Positions 52,201-64,000 of a DNA stretch of 64,000 bases are shown here, piece after piece. The translations under genes and the position numbers were made by a program. The notes under the pieces are model-generated. The model was not told the origin of the DNA. It saw only the letters and a program-made list of their open reading frames with translations, and did not search any database. Within the stretch, counting starts at the first letter, position 1; every line of letters starts with the position of its first letter. Origin of the DNA: Puffinus mauretanicus (lineage: Eukaryota; Chordata; Aves; Procellariiformes; Procellariidae); contig JAJKFH010002273.1 in assembly GCA_023333565.1 (NCBI GenBank), positions 1 through 64,000 on the forward strand. The letters are read 5' to 3'.

Positions 52201-55200
52201 ATGGTAAGTTCTTCAAATGCTAACTTTATAAAACGTGCTGTAAGTGTCCATCATCAAGTGCACCTGAAAAACCTGAACATTCAAGATGATTGATTGCATT
52301 AAACACTGCCTGCTGCGGTCACAGTGGACTTTTCTGATTTATATCACTTTAGGATCTGCTCTGAGTTCTAGAAAGTGTTTAGTAGAAACATCAGCTTATA
52401 AACTTCATCACTTTTCTGGGGAAAAGCATTGTGAAAGTCCTTTACAGAACTATTTATCTGTTTCTGAATAGTAGAGTGAGGTGATTTTTTACTTCATATT
52501 TGCAGGAACGTGCCAGAAATTGAAAGTCTATGGAATGGAAAATTCTGTGATTTCTGAACTTGTTTCATTATATCTTGGAAAAGATAATGTTAATTCAATC
52601 CAAATATTCCATTTCAATAGAACTGATATATTTTATTACTATTTTTAACGTATATTTTCTGTAAAAGAGATGGTCTCAAATTAAAATTATATTAAAATAA
52701 AAGTCTTAATGCTTCATAATGATACCAAAAGACAAGTATGTTTTTGCTGAATTAAATTTGTCAGAATCAGTACATTCTTGCAGAATGTTTTTATTTTGGT
52801 GAAATGATGTCTTCTGACAAGAAAATATGCCATTGGAAAGCTTTTGACCAGCTCAGATTACTTTTGAGTGTCCCTACTGTGAAGCCAAGACACTGAGGAG
52901 TACTTTCTGACTTTTCTTAGCATTTGATATAACCAACATAAGAGAAGTCATTAAATGCTAAGGCAAAGCTAAAGCTTGTGCTGTAGAGGCATTGTCCAAT
53001 TAACATAATTATTGTGTTTTCAATGCTTTTAATTTTGATAGCTTCTGAGACTGCAAATCAGCCTCTGTTCTTGCTGTCATGCATATCACCAGCAGATGTA
53101 GCGTTAGTGCCATAGGCACAGGCCAGATAATCCTGAATTTGGAAAGCAAAGAATGTCATGTAATTATTTTGCAGCCTAACATAATGTGACGTGTTTGGGG
53201 AGCCAAAAATGTGTAACTACATCTTTTCTGTTGATGTTTTACAATAAAGTTGTCAGCCAGATAGCAGTAGGGTGAGGGAGGCAGAGTGCTGTGCAGAATG
53301 TATGTGTGCTATAGTGACAACCCACCAACACAACCTATAGATACAGCACAGAGGAGCACAAAATAGCTCTTCAAAGTAGACGTGTTAAGTCAATGGCATT
53401 AATATATAATTGAAAAATGAACAATACCTTTATCCATCCTGTCAATCTTTCAGCAGCACAAAGAAGGCAAAGAATTGCCTGAAGACAAAGAGTGGAAGAG
53501 TATTCTTCCTCTTGGAGGAATTCCAGGCTGGCATCAGTGTACCTGAATTCAAAAAACTTTGGAGAGTGACTCCAAATACCAAACTATGTATTTTCAGGCT
53601 GAGGTTATTGTCTCATTGAACTTTGCAACCTTCTCCTTAGTCTTTATCAGCACATTTTTATCCTTTGTCTTCATATATCCTATCATATATCATTACCTTC
53701 CTGTTTCTCAGCCTTCTCCCCCATCTCCTTATGTTCTGCTTGTTTCCAGTTTTCTCTCACAAGGCCAGTCTCATCATCGCACTGCTCACCTGCTGTTTTG
53801 TGTACTTCACATTTAAAAGATTTTTTTCTGAGAAGGTGCATCAACCGAAATCTTTAAAGTGACTGATCTATACTAAATTACTCTGTTTCTTGTGTCTTAC
53901 TGATTCATACATAGCTAATTCAAGAATTCTTAACAGGCTACTTTCAAGTCAACAGCATATTTAAACTGATGCAGAAGTTTTGTTTTCATGGCCCACACCT
54001 TGACTCCTCATGTTTCTTCCACGCTATTTCTCTGGATCCTCTCTTGGCATCATGGGTAAATTTAAATACTTACTTTATAGGGAAGTTTTTGGTCTTTTAT
54101 ACTGCTAACCACAGTTTTGATTCCTGAGTTGAATAAAATTGGGTAGCATAGTAGTTATCACATAAATGGTGGAGAGATTGCAGTTGAATGACTGGCACCA
54201 TGATTCTAAAATCTTACCTGTTTTTTTCGTTTCTATTAAAAGAAACTTAAAATCTATTGAGCACTTGATAACAATGTTGACAATGGTAATGACTAGCATT
54301 AGCAGTAGCCTTGTTAGTTGCCTCAGGGATATTTTGCAACCATGAGTGGGATGGAATGATAAGGGATGGCAAGAAAATTAGTTCAGGAAACAATTTTCCC
54401 GAGATGTCTGAGCTCTGAAAAAAAATGAAATTTTTTCAGACTCGCATGTATGGGTTGCATATAACCTTTCTTCTTTTAAATTCTGGCTTTTTCATCTCAC
54501 TAACAGTAGCAGAAGATGACTGATGATTAGTGTGCAAGTTGGCTTATACCAGAGCCCAGAATACAGGCTTTTTTGAAACTAAATAGTATGAAGAATAAGA
54601 GAGTATCAGGCCAATAAAAATTATAAAAGAGAACTTAAAAATCAATAATACAAAATAACAATTCTCCATCTTAATGAGATAAAGTCAATGTATGCATGTT
54701 GGCACAAAGTAACTGTTATCAAATTTTATTTTAGGTCTATGGTTCAGGAAAGAAAGGTTTTTGAAACTTATATTTTTGAAATTCAAAACTTCTCTAAAAG
54801 AAACTAATTTCTTCTTACATATATGAATCACAGTGAGCGTGATTACACATTACAAATTAGTGGTAGATTACACATTACAAATCAATACTGGGGTTCAGAT
54901 TTTATTACAGGACCACTCGAGCTAGGCTCTTTTCGTTAATGATATCACCTGGACTCCACAATGATTAAGAATATAGGAATACATTCTTCCTCATTCATTA
55001 CCTTACAGATAATAATGACATATTTGATTACGTTATAAGCAAAACTTATGCTGTATAAAAAAAAAAAAACAAAGGAAAGATTTTTTGAATGTGATTAAGA
55101 TGTAAAAGAAAGTTCTGTTTAACAAAAAAATACTTTATTCATAAGTTCTGGCATTTTCTGTCAAAAGAAAGAAAGGAAAATCAACCTCCTGCCAATAAAA

Positions 55201-58200
55201 TAAAAAAGAGAAAGAAAAAAAAAAAAGGAGGCTTAATATCTGATAAAGGAAAATAATACAGAAACAGATGTTCTTCTTTACCATTTATAATACATTTATA
55301 ATACCTTATTTTTCATCTTAGGGCAGCACAGAAAGGTATTGCATTCTCTGGAAAATTTTCTGTTAGCTCGTAAGTAGCAGACCTGCTGATTCACTGGCTT
55401 TATCTCCCAGTGTTTTTCTCAAATGTGTCTGGATAGCTGTAGTAGTTTGTATCTGATTTTCTCTACTTGTGATGCAAATTATTAACAGATCTCCCACAAC
55501 AGAGGAGGGAGAAAGTCCTGAGAGCTACACATGGCCATAGCTTCTTGATAAACAATTCCCTTGGTATTTACACGTTCAAGACATCTGTCTCACTTTGTCT
55601 GCAGTTTTCAAAGAGGCAGTATCACAGTTAGGTGTCAAGGGAAAAACAAAAACAAAATGTGATACTTTAAACAACAGAAAAAAAACAACTGGAAAAATGC
55701 TGGGAAAGAATTGAAACTCCTTAGTTTGTGTTAATATTTAAAAGGATGTTCAGTTATCCTCTAGACTCTTCTGTTATTTTGTGTCCACAAGTAACAGCAA
55801 CAGTGTTTTTATTATCTGGTCTCTGCATTTGTCACTCCCCATCATACTATTTAAACTACAAACTGCTAGAGTTTACAAGAATCAAAAAAGATTTTCTTGA
55901 AAAGATTCTCTGAAATGGAGTGGTATTGTATTAGCTGGTATTTGTGGTGGCTGAGCAGGTGGTGGGAAGATAGCCATTGAGGGGGGATTTAAAGACTGAA
56001 GTTTTCTGTGGGGCAGATGAGAAACAAAGCTAAGAAGATATACCATGTTTGAACGAGATTATTCCATTAATTCAAGACCTTTCTGGTGTTGCTTTTAAAA
56101 ATATTGATTTGACAAGGAGTCACTGGCTATAGTGATATTTTAACTGGAATATTTTAACCATAACATGCCTTTCATAGAAAATATACATCAAGCTCTGGCA
56201 TCTGTCACTTGTGTATGCAATATTTATATTGCATGTGTCATTATAGTATCTAAGTACAGTTCAAGGATTGAAAACACAAGTTATTTCTAAACCAGGAGCA
56301 TTTTAACAACACAGATCACCAGTTTACCATCTCAACAAAACCACATGACAAAGGAAAAAGAAGGAATTAATACAGAATTAATACAGTCCATACTTCATAA
56401 CCAAAATCCTTAAAATGGCTTTGACAGATACTAGAAACTTGTGTAGTGGTAGAAGCCTGGTATAATGTACTTGTTTGCTTCTTCTCCTGAAGAGTTAAAA
56501 TAGGCAGAATTTCAAAAAGGAAATGTTTTGTGGTTTAAAAATGTTTTCAGCTAACAAACATACAGTTACGCAAAACATAGTCTGCAGTAAATTTGAAAGG
56601 TTTTTTATAGTTATAGGAAAATGTACTATATTACAAACCCTACCAATTTCAATTATTTCATGTATTTTCTTGGTTTGATTAGTTTTACCTAAGAGATATC
56701 TGGAGTTTTATATCAAGAGCACATAATTTGGCAATTTCTTGTGAAGTCTCAGGCTCTCAAGACCTCAGAGAGAAAGACGTCTTAGTAGTAAAACACAATC
56801 GTTGTTAGATGCCTGTTCTTTATTACGAGGATTGAGTGGAGAGTCTAAGTTTCAGAGAGCAAAGCTCACCAGCATTTAAAAATAAACAGTATTATATCTT
56901 GCATTTCTCCTGTCTTCCCTGGATTTCACCACAGATCTCCCAGTTTTCATCCAACCCCATCTCTCTGATATGCTCACTGGCATCCTCAGTGGCTGGAAAT
57001 GTATACGGAGCTATGCTGCAAGCTGCGTAACTTGGTTTCAAAACTTTACATGTGCATATCTGAAGTAAGAGTTGTGACAGCACTGAACCCTGAAAGATCT
57101 TGTTTGTCATTGGGCTGACGTGCTTAGGGTGTAAAAGTTGCCTATCATTAATTTTTGGGACTGTTTCAAAAGGAATGATTGATGGCAAGCTCAGTGTTAG
57201 CCAGAACACATTATGTATGCCACATTCAGCAATATCCTACATGGATGTCTGGGTTTTTTGCTCCAAGGTCACACTGGTAGCCAGTCTGCTTTGGCTGATG
57301 GACAGAGTTGAGCTAACAAACCATAACAGTATTAGACAAAAAGTCTGAAGCCAGCCTGGGAAGGACAAAGAATTTCTCTAGAAACTACATATTGTTGGTA
57401 AGAGGCCAATATTATCATCCAAGGAGTCCAAACAATGAAAAGGTTATAGAGTTAGGCGGGTTGAGAGCAGGATAATCTTTTGCATTTCTTAAGAATGTGG
57501 ATGTACCTATATGAGTATTTGAGTTTGAATTTTCTGAAAAAATCTCCTATCTACTGCAAAAAGTTCATGTCATGGAACAGTCTCTGGGCATGAAAGCATG
57601 AACAGGGTTTCTTTCAGATGAAGTCGTGGCAGCAGATGCACTCCAGGAGTGTGCCTAGTGTGTTCTAGCTGCTAGTAAGCATGCAGTTCACAAAACCAGA
57701 ATAGGGCTGAAATAAAACCTCTTGAAGCACAAATAATATTGATGTCTCATTGTCAGCACAGTTGTTTTGCTCCTCAGATCTGTTTCATTTGGGCAGCACT
57801 ACTCACTAATATAAACATAGCCAGTGGCTGTTTCTACATGTAGGATAGTAGGCAGTTTATTTCTGTGTATGTTTACTACATGTATGTGTAATAGCTGGCA
57901 GAGCTAGTTGCTACAGGTAATTGAAAATCTGACAGAACTGCCTGCATGAACACTGCAATAACCTTTCCCAAGGACTTTCAGAATTTTCTAGTAGTGGGAC
58001 TGGTAGAGGATCTTCTTGTAAGTGATGCAAGAACTTCTCAGGCCTTCAATGGTCTGGTTGTGACAGGCCCTGAGACTGTCCATAGCTTTGTCTGCACCTT
58101 TTTCTTAGAGGACTCTTTCCTTCCAATTTCACTTTTAATTGACAGCTTTCCATGAACAGCTGTCTGGGTTGTGAGAGAGTCCCTTCAGAGGGATCTTTCC

Positions 58201-58689
58201 CTTTCCAACATACAAGACTTGACTCTGGGCTGGCTCTTAGAAAGCTCTTCATCTTTTAATACATTCACAACACCCATGTGCTAACAACCAGTTCTCACTG
58301 TGCCTGTGCTTGAGTGCAACTAAGAGAATCAGCTAGCAGAGATATAACAGTTGTCACAGCACTTTCCAGGCTTCTTCTTCAAGGAATTTCTTCCATATGC
58401 TGCTTCTGCAGGGATCATCTTCCTTGGGGGTACTTCTGGCAGCTTGCTGCTGCAGGTGAAGGTTGGCTTCTGGAGGCTTTTGCTTCTATCAGCTCTGAAA
58501 GTCAGCTTGTGTTGGCAGTTCCTGGATTTGGGGGTGCCTACACTTCTTCTTTCCAACTGGCTGCTGCTCAGGGATTGTCAAACACCTATTCAGCTGGAGT
58601 GTGGGGAGCAGCTATCTAACCAGTGGGAAGGATCGTGGATCCTGGAGTGCTGCAGTTGCTACAGCTATTTCTGCAAAGGGGTCTAGAAA
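52201..58689. other. AT-rich intergenic stretch
   Basis: Nothing recognised beyond simple A/T runs (55058-55070, 55214-55226) and a 17-bp exact repeat GATTACACATTACAAAT (54841-54857 and 54866-54882). Confidence 0.4.
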
Positions 58690-60133
58690 CTCTGAAAACT
58701 CTTTGAGCCTGCTCATCTATGGTGTCAGCTTGCCACCGGACACGGTCTCCAGCACCAGCTGGAACAATGATTTGGGGACATCTGAGGCCTTGACCCAGAG
58801 GGAGCTCTTTGGGGAGTATGCAGCCTTCAGCTGCAGGTAGTGCCTGGTGCCTCTCCGTAAGGGTTGGACTGAGTATGTCTTTACCTTTGGAAGGTGGGCT
58901 GTCATTGAGACACGGAATCACCGAGTGAAGGAGCTATGAGAGGAGGTGAACAGACTGCATAGTACCAGGGTGGATGAACAAAATATTGACGGCGTCTTTA
59001 GAGAAGCATTGCAGAAACAAGAGCCCAAGCCCCATGGTGGATGGAAGGAAGGACAGCTAGTGACTGTGCTTGGATGAGAAGTGGATGGACTACCATGATG
59101 AGGAAGGCTGGAAATGTATGGCTCCTGGCAGCAGGAGGAAGGCTCCTTCTCTGCCTGTAGAGCTGCAGTTATAGCACAGGCACAATGCCCTGGGAACAGG
59201 CAAGGAAGGACAAGAACAGTCAGGGCAGGCATCAGAGCTAACTGATTCTGAAACAGGGGGTCTGCATGAAGAGGAAAAAGTGAGTGATAGCAATCCAGCA
59301 GGCTTCAAGAGTGTGTTGAGGACAATTTCTGTATGCAGAAGGCCTGCACGGATGAATAGGCAATTCCTGACTGAGCTCCTATACAGGAAGGAAGTACATA
59401 GAAGGTGCAAGAAGGGACACGCTATCCAGGATAATTATGGGCACATTGTCTGAGTGTGCATGGACAGTGTTAGGAAAACCAGAGCTCAGGTGAAGTTGAA
59501 ACAGAGGGACATGAAGGGCAACAAGAATGCTTCTGTAAGCAGCAAACAAGACGGGCAACAAGAGTGCTTCTGGCAGCAAAAAGAAGGCTAAGAAAAGCAC
59601 AGCTTAATGAGGCAGTTGATCAATTCTCAGGGCCCTGAATACACCAATAAGCCTTAATTGCTCTGACCAACCTCACCTGTGACACCCACACTCTTTGCTC
59701 ACAGGCCCAGGAGCCCTGTCTTGCTCTGAGCTATGCTGTAAGTAGGTGTGTGTCTTCAGTCCTGTTCCCTGCTGTCTTGACTTACTGACTGCATGGACCC
59801 CAGACTTACACTGTAGCTAGTCTTTTTCCAGTCCTGGTTCTGGTGCTAGTCTTGTCTCCTGTCTGTCTCATGGGCATGTTACAGGTAGCTTGTCTCTGCT
59901 CTGGCCTCATATCCTGCTGTTCCTGAGTTGGTGTTCTGGATGTAGTCCGTGGACATGACTCGTTGGCAGAACCTGCTGCTGCCACCAACTTGGCCATACT
60001 CAGGTACAGTGAGATTGTATGGATTTACCCAGGGCAAATTGTGACTATCCAATGTATTTACCTTATGTGATGAGATCATGGGCTGCGTAGGCAAGGGGAG
60101 AGCAGTGGATGCTGTTTACCTTGACTTCAACTT
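58690..60133 (+). mobile_element. Highly decayed CR1 (ORF1 tail, ORF2 linker, RT scrap)
   Basis: Multi-frame reading gives, in CR1 order, RNHRVKEL-stop-EEVNRLHSTR with DEQNID after it near 58930 (compare ELKEEVERLRSIRECEREID in copy B ORF1). MNRQFLTELLYRKEVHRRCK and VRKTRAQVKLKQRDMKGNKN follow at 59350-59520 (the linker WL..EL....R......KKG and RKAKAQLELKL..DVK.NKK), and GKGRAVDAVYLDF (motif A) comes at 60092-60130. Large parts are missing, so 59640-60085 is either deleted-flank sequence or another insertion I cannot name. Stops in every frame. Confidence 0.6.
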
Positions 60134-62930
60134 GTTAAATATTCATTTTACTACTGCCTATTTCTGTGACAAAAGATCTGTTTCACTTGCTCTTCTTTGT
60201 GGCTACACACAGTGTGTACAAGCAGACAGAGATGAAAAATGATTGGCTAATTTTAATTCTTGTAGTTATCTGTTAATTAAAAATAATATAATTGGATTAC
60301 AGTAGATGAACCTGAGTGTTGACTGATGGTAGATATATGCAAGGGTATACCTTCCTTTTTTAAAAGAAACTCTTCTAGTAAAAACTTTGTGGACTGATTT
60401 ATTCTGTTCCTCTTTTTTTGTTTGTTTGGGGAAAGGGAGTTTTACTGATGGTGTGAGAGTATAAGGAAAACTGCAGTAAAAAAGTCTGAGGTTATTAGTG
60501 ATATCCTCGACTCTATTTTTCACTGCACTTTGAAGGAAGACCTTGAGGTATTGTCAGGGAAAACAATGCAACAAATAATACAATAGCCAGACTTATCTGC
60601 ACTGTAATTTCTGACATAATTCTAGACAGCTGTATTATGGTAAATTAAAAATGTGAGCAATATATATTGCATTTGCCATCACTGATGCTTAAGTCAGTAT
60701 GATTCTCTGGAGAAAATAAACAACCTTAACTTTTTGTGTTCGTTTAAGTCCCTATAAAAAACAGGTTAGTGTCACAAAACTCTACTTCTGTGTGTCTTAG
60801 GGTTTGGGTTTGTTTGCTTTGATGTATTTTGTTTTTTGAAACCTTTTATGAAACTTCTGAACTTCTAGCCATCACTATGGCAGTATTATTTTTTTTTTCC
60901 AATCTAAATTTTCTATCAGCAATCATGGATACAGATTATCACCTTGAGTTTTTTGATTTTTCATGTTCTCTAATGTATCAGACCAAATGTAAAAATAAGT
61001 GTAATACATGGGTTATCCAGTACATTAAAAGTACTTCCATTTGCAGCTTGGCTATCTACATTATTGTAGCCATGAACAGTAATAAGTGCCAATAGCCTGC
61101 TGTTTAGGTGCTGCTGACATAACCTGGTATTCTTTCTTGTCAATTTGTGTGTGTGATATGGGCTGTAGGTACCTAACCTTAGCTTCCATTTCAAGCTATT
61201 ATATAGAGAAGGCAAACTCTTCAGTGGGTGTGGCAAACATTATTAATTTCAGTGGAGCAACTCTGCATTACACGAGCTAAAGATCTTCTCTTGATTCTCA
61301 GAATAACATATATGTGCATATATCAAATTAAAGGCATTCAGTCCCTTTAGCTTGTGCTTTAGGTTTAGCTCACAAGCACCTGTGGAATCCTGTTTCTGCC
61401 ATGAGGATAAAAGGAAATTTTGCAGAGGGATGCTGATAGGAAGCTCCACATAATTCTTAAGATGATGGTTTTTATTTGACCAGATTTTATTTACATGATC
61501 CCTAACTTCAGGTTATTCCCTTATCCCTGTGGCTGTTTCCCTGTGAGGACATGTTTACCCATGTGTTTGAGACCACTGGTTTTTTGTTTGATTTTCCAGC
61601 AGAATGTTTCTTCCAAGTATGTTCTTTCTGACTGGGCATATAAGTGGGAATTGACAAGGCTGTATGGTACCAACTGCTAATTTGTTATTCACTGTTCAGA
61701 TCTGGGCAGATCCAGAAAAACAGAAAAAAAAGTCAGTGGCCTCAAGTTTTCTGCTAGTGTAGTTTGCATTTTTTCTGTCTCAAATATTTCAAGTAGAAGT
61801 TTGCAGTTTTTAACTTCTGGGAACATTGTCCTCTGAACAATTACTGTAATATCTACCTTAGGCAATAACTAAGGAAGGAGAGGAAAAAAAAAAAAAAAGC
61901 AGCTTTCAAAGGAGTTTGTGTTATAAATCACCAAAAAGTCTGGTGTTTGCCCTGTGAACTCCTTACTGCTCTCCCAGAGTTCTCCCTTTAATTTCAAAAC
62001 ATCTAACTTCTAAATATATTTCTTTCAAAAGCAGACACAGGGTAAGGAGGAAAAGAAAGATAATTTGCTTCTTAAGACCTATACAATAGAAAGGCAAACT
62101 TCTTTTTTCTCATCCCTTATCCTATGATATCTTAGGAAAATAATTTTGGGCACTGTTCTGTGAGAATAGAAAGCCTGTGTTGGCACCTCAGGACTGGATT
62201 TCTTTGACTGCCACACAGATAGGAGAAAGATCTGGAATTTGTTACTGACACTCTCTGAACTACCTGGTCTCTAATATCTCTTAGGTTCTGAGATACTGTA
62301 CTCTTCATCAGCTTCCATAATTAATGGCAGAGACTCCCATGCCAACTCATTATAGCTCTTTTCCTTCATTTAAAAACTAAGGCTGTTGTAAGAAAATTAA
62401 GATTGTTGTAAGAATTTTCTACATACTCTTTGGCATCCTTCCTCTTAAGGTTGTCCCTGCTTACCTACATGAGTCTGTAGCTGTATGGGAATCTGTTGAA
62501 CCTCTATAGTTAGCAACAATCAACCATTGTACCTAAAAGACTTGGACTTTAAATGTGTCCTTCTGGATACAAGTTCCTCTATTGGAATAGCCTGGACACA
62601 ATACAAGAAAAAGGGAGGGGGGGAGCTGCTAGTGGAAACAATTCACACTGGCTGATCTGAGCCATACCAGTCTTCTGCACTCTTACTGTGAGCTGTTATT
62701 CAAGAAGGCCACGTGCTGCCGCAGAACTTGCTGGAACCTCCTTTTTACCCCAAGGAATGGAGGAAGGGTGTGTTGTTGGGTTTTGGTTTTGGATTTTTTT
62801 ATTCTCCAATATGAAAATTATTTTCTCTATTTCTTGCAGTGCTTTCATTCAGTGACACAGACTTAGAATTGTTACTTTGTTCTCAATAATTCTAAATCTG
62901 ACCAAGGACACTTATTTTTTCACTATTGGC
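60134..62930. other. AT-rich intergenic stretch
   Basis: No recognised repeat or gene; A run at 61886-61899. Confidence 0.4.
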
Positions 62931-63192
62931 AGGGGAAATGGCCTCAAGTTGCGCCAGGGGAGGTTTAGATTGGACATTAGGAAAAATTTCTTTACTGAAA
63001 GAGTGGTCAGGCCTTGGAACAGGCTGCCCAGGGAAGTGGTGGAGTCACCATCCCTGGAAGTATTTAAAAGACGTGTAGATGAGGCCCTTAGGGACATGGT
63101 GTAGTGGGCATGGTGTGTTGGATTGACGGTTGGACATGATGATCTTAGAGGTCTTTTCCAACCTTACTGGTTCTATGGTTCTATGATTCTAT
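62931..63192 (+). mobile_element. CR1 LINE 3' end
   Basis: Contains the last 57 codons of ORF2 ([20 protein letters not shown] to [11 protein letters not shown]) followed by the 3'UTR and the octamer tail (TTCTATGGTTCTATGATTC). Same subfamily as copies A and B; 5'-truncated at 62931. Confidence 0.94.
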
Positions 63193-63605
63193 CTAGATAT
63201 TCAACACAAAGAATTAAAATGATCGTTACATAGACAGATGCCCAAGAAGTGGTAGAGTGTGTGAACATCACAAGGAATGCTCAAATGCAGAGACACACAC
63301 CTCTTTTTCAAAAAGAAAGAACTCTAGCTACATAAGGGGGGGTGAGGGGGTTACATTTAAGGGAGGGGTGCAGCTATATTAGTAATAGTGCATCTGGAAC
63401 TTTTCATACTTTGTTTTTGGGGCTTTTTTTTCATAAAAAACAAGTAAACACTAGGGAGATAATTTAAGGAACGTGTTTGCATTAGAGCAGGTAGGAATAA
63501 TTAGGTACCAAAACCAGATTTAAACTGGGAAAATACAGATTTTCAAATAATCACAAATGACTTTCTGAAAGAGATTTCTGAACAGGAATTGAGAGGCCCT
63601 CTAAT

Positions 63606-63640
63606 AAAAAAACAAACAAACAAACAAACAAAAAAAACCA
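63606..63640 (+). repeat. (CAAA)n microsatellite followed by A run
   Basis: About five AAAC units, then A7 and C/A-rich sequence. Confidence 0.9.
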
Positions 63641-63738
63641 ACCCACCCCACAACACACACATAGAGCTAGTCATATTTGATGAACCACAATGCTTTTAAT
63701 GAAAGAGTATTATGATGTAATGCCTATCATAACAAGGG

Positions 63739-63765
63739 GTTGGACTTGATGACCTAAAAAAATCA
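63739..63765 (+). repeat. Possible old CR1 tail scrap
   Basis: GGGGTTGGACTTGATGACCT matches the conserved GGTTGGACTAGATGACCT block of CR1 3'UTRs, but the expected TTCCAACCC and octamer repeats after it are not clear. Confidence 0.35.
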
Positions 63766-64000
63766 CTTTGCTCTGAACCTTAAAATGACCTCATACACTG
63801 TCTTTATAAAAAGATCATGAAACTATCCTTTAGAAAGGTATTCTTGTGGAAAGAAAAAGTTATTTTGAAAGAGTATGGGATAAATCAGGTCTCAGTCCAT
63901 CTATATTTATTTCACTGCTACAGGTTACCTCCAGCATAAGTTTAATTCATAATTAGGATTATATCACCCTAATGTTACCTGAAAAAGGCTTACATTTCTG

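Larger units (their letters stand above)
63193..64000. other. Intergenic stretch to window end
   Basis: Contains a (CAAA)n tract and, near 63739-63765, a CR1-tail-like scrap; otherwise nothing recognised. Confidence 0.4.

Noticed and set aside
58314..58686. Overlapping 101- and 111-codon open frames
   Set aside because: They overlap in different frames upstream of decayed CR1 sequence and match no domain.

Overview
The window is vertebrate, almost certainly avian, non-coding DNA. The diagnostic signs are many CR1 (chicken repeat 1) LINE copies whose 3' ends finish in the ATTCTATG-type octamer repeat, several solo LTRs of a bird ERV family (TGTCCTGGTTT... start, ...AACCACGACA end, 5-bp target duplications), very old L3/CR1 and MIR-like fragments typical of amniote genomes, and a broken copy of the ITPRIP-like (Mab-21-like) gene family that is multicopy in birds. 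The LTR type suggests a neoavian bird, but that is inference. I see no intact host protein-coding gene and no convincing rRNA, tRNA or CRISPR. Nearly every long open frame is a CR1 reading frame, its antisense shadow, or chance.

Layout: 1-1457 is a 5'-truncated CR1 (minus strand) cut by the window start. 2581-6720 is a nearly full-length CR1 (plus) with 5'UTR, a frameshifted ORF1 (zinc/coiled-coil part plus SGNH-like esterase part), an uninterrupted endonuclease frame, a scrambled linker and an open reverse transcriptase frame. 9480-10625 is an ITPRIP-like pseudogene (minus) interrupted by a short CR1; next to it lie three 42-bp tandem units and an older CR1 (10915-12362). 12.4-38.5 kb is mostly AT-rich single-copy-looking sequence with a CR1 tail, two solo LTRs, two ancient L3/CR1-like fragments and MIR-like remnants. 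38.5-42.6 kb holds two CR1 fragments of another subfamily, the second split by a young, odd LTR element (40645-42506). 43.98-47.25 kb holds two more solo LTRs. 58.7-60.1 kb is a decayed CR1 and 62.93-63.19 kb a CR1 tail.

The most unusual item is the 1,862-bp LTR element at 40645-42506 (minus strand). It has 240-bp outer LTRs differing at one base and a perfect 6-bp target duplication (GACCCC) in the host CR1. Inside are two retroviral 5' ends in tandem: an 18-nt initiator-Met tRNA primer binding site next to the outer 5' LTR, then an internal polypurine tract, a different 383-bp LTR, an exact 18-nt Lys-1,2 tRNA primer binding site, a leader and a short gag-like start. A tandem array whose unit also occurs in the outer LTR follows, then a second polypurine tract and the 3' LTR. 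It looks like a non-autonomous, recombinant class II-type retroelement that moved as a unit.

Nothing works together as an operon or pathway; the biology here is layered mobile-element insertion, with relative ages readable from nesting: ancient L3/MIR, then older CR1 subfamilies, then younger CR1 and solo LTRs, with the composite ERV among the youngest events.
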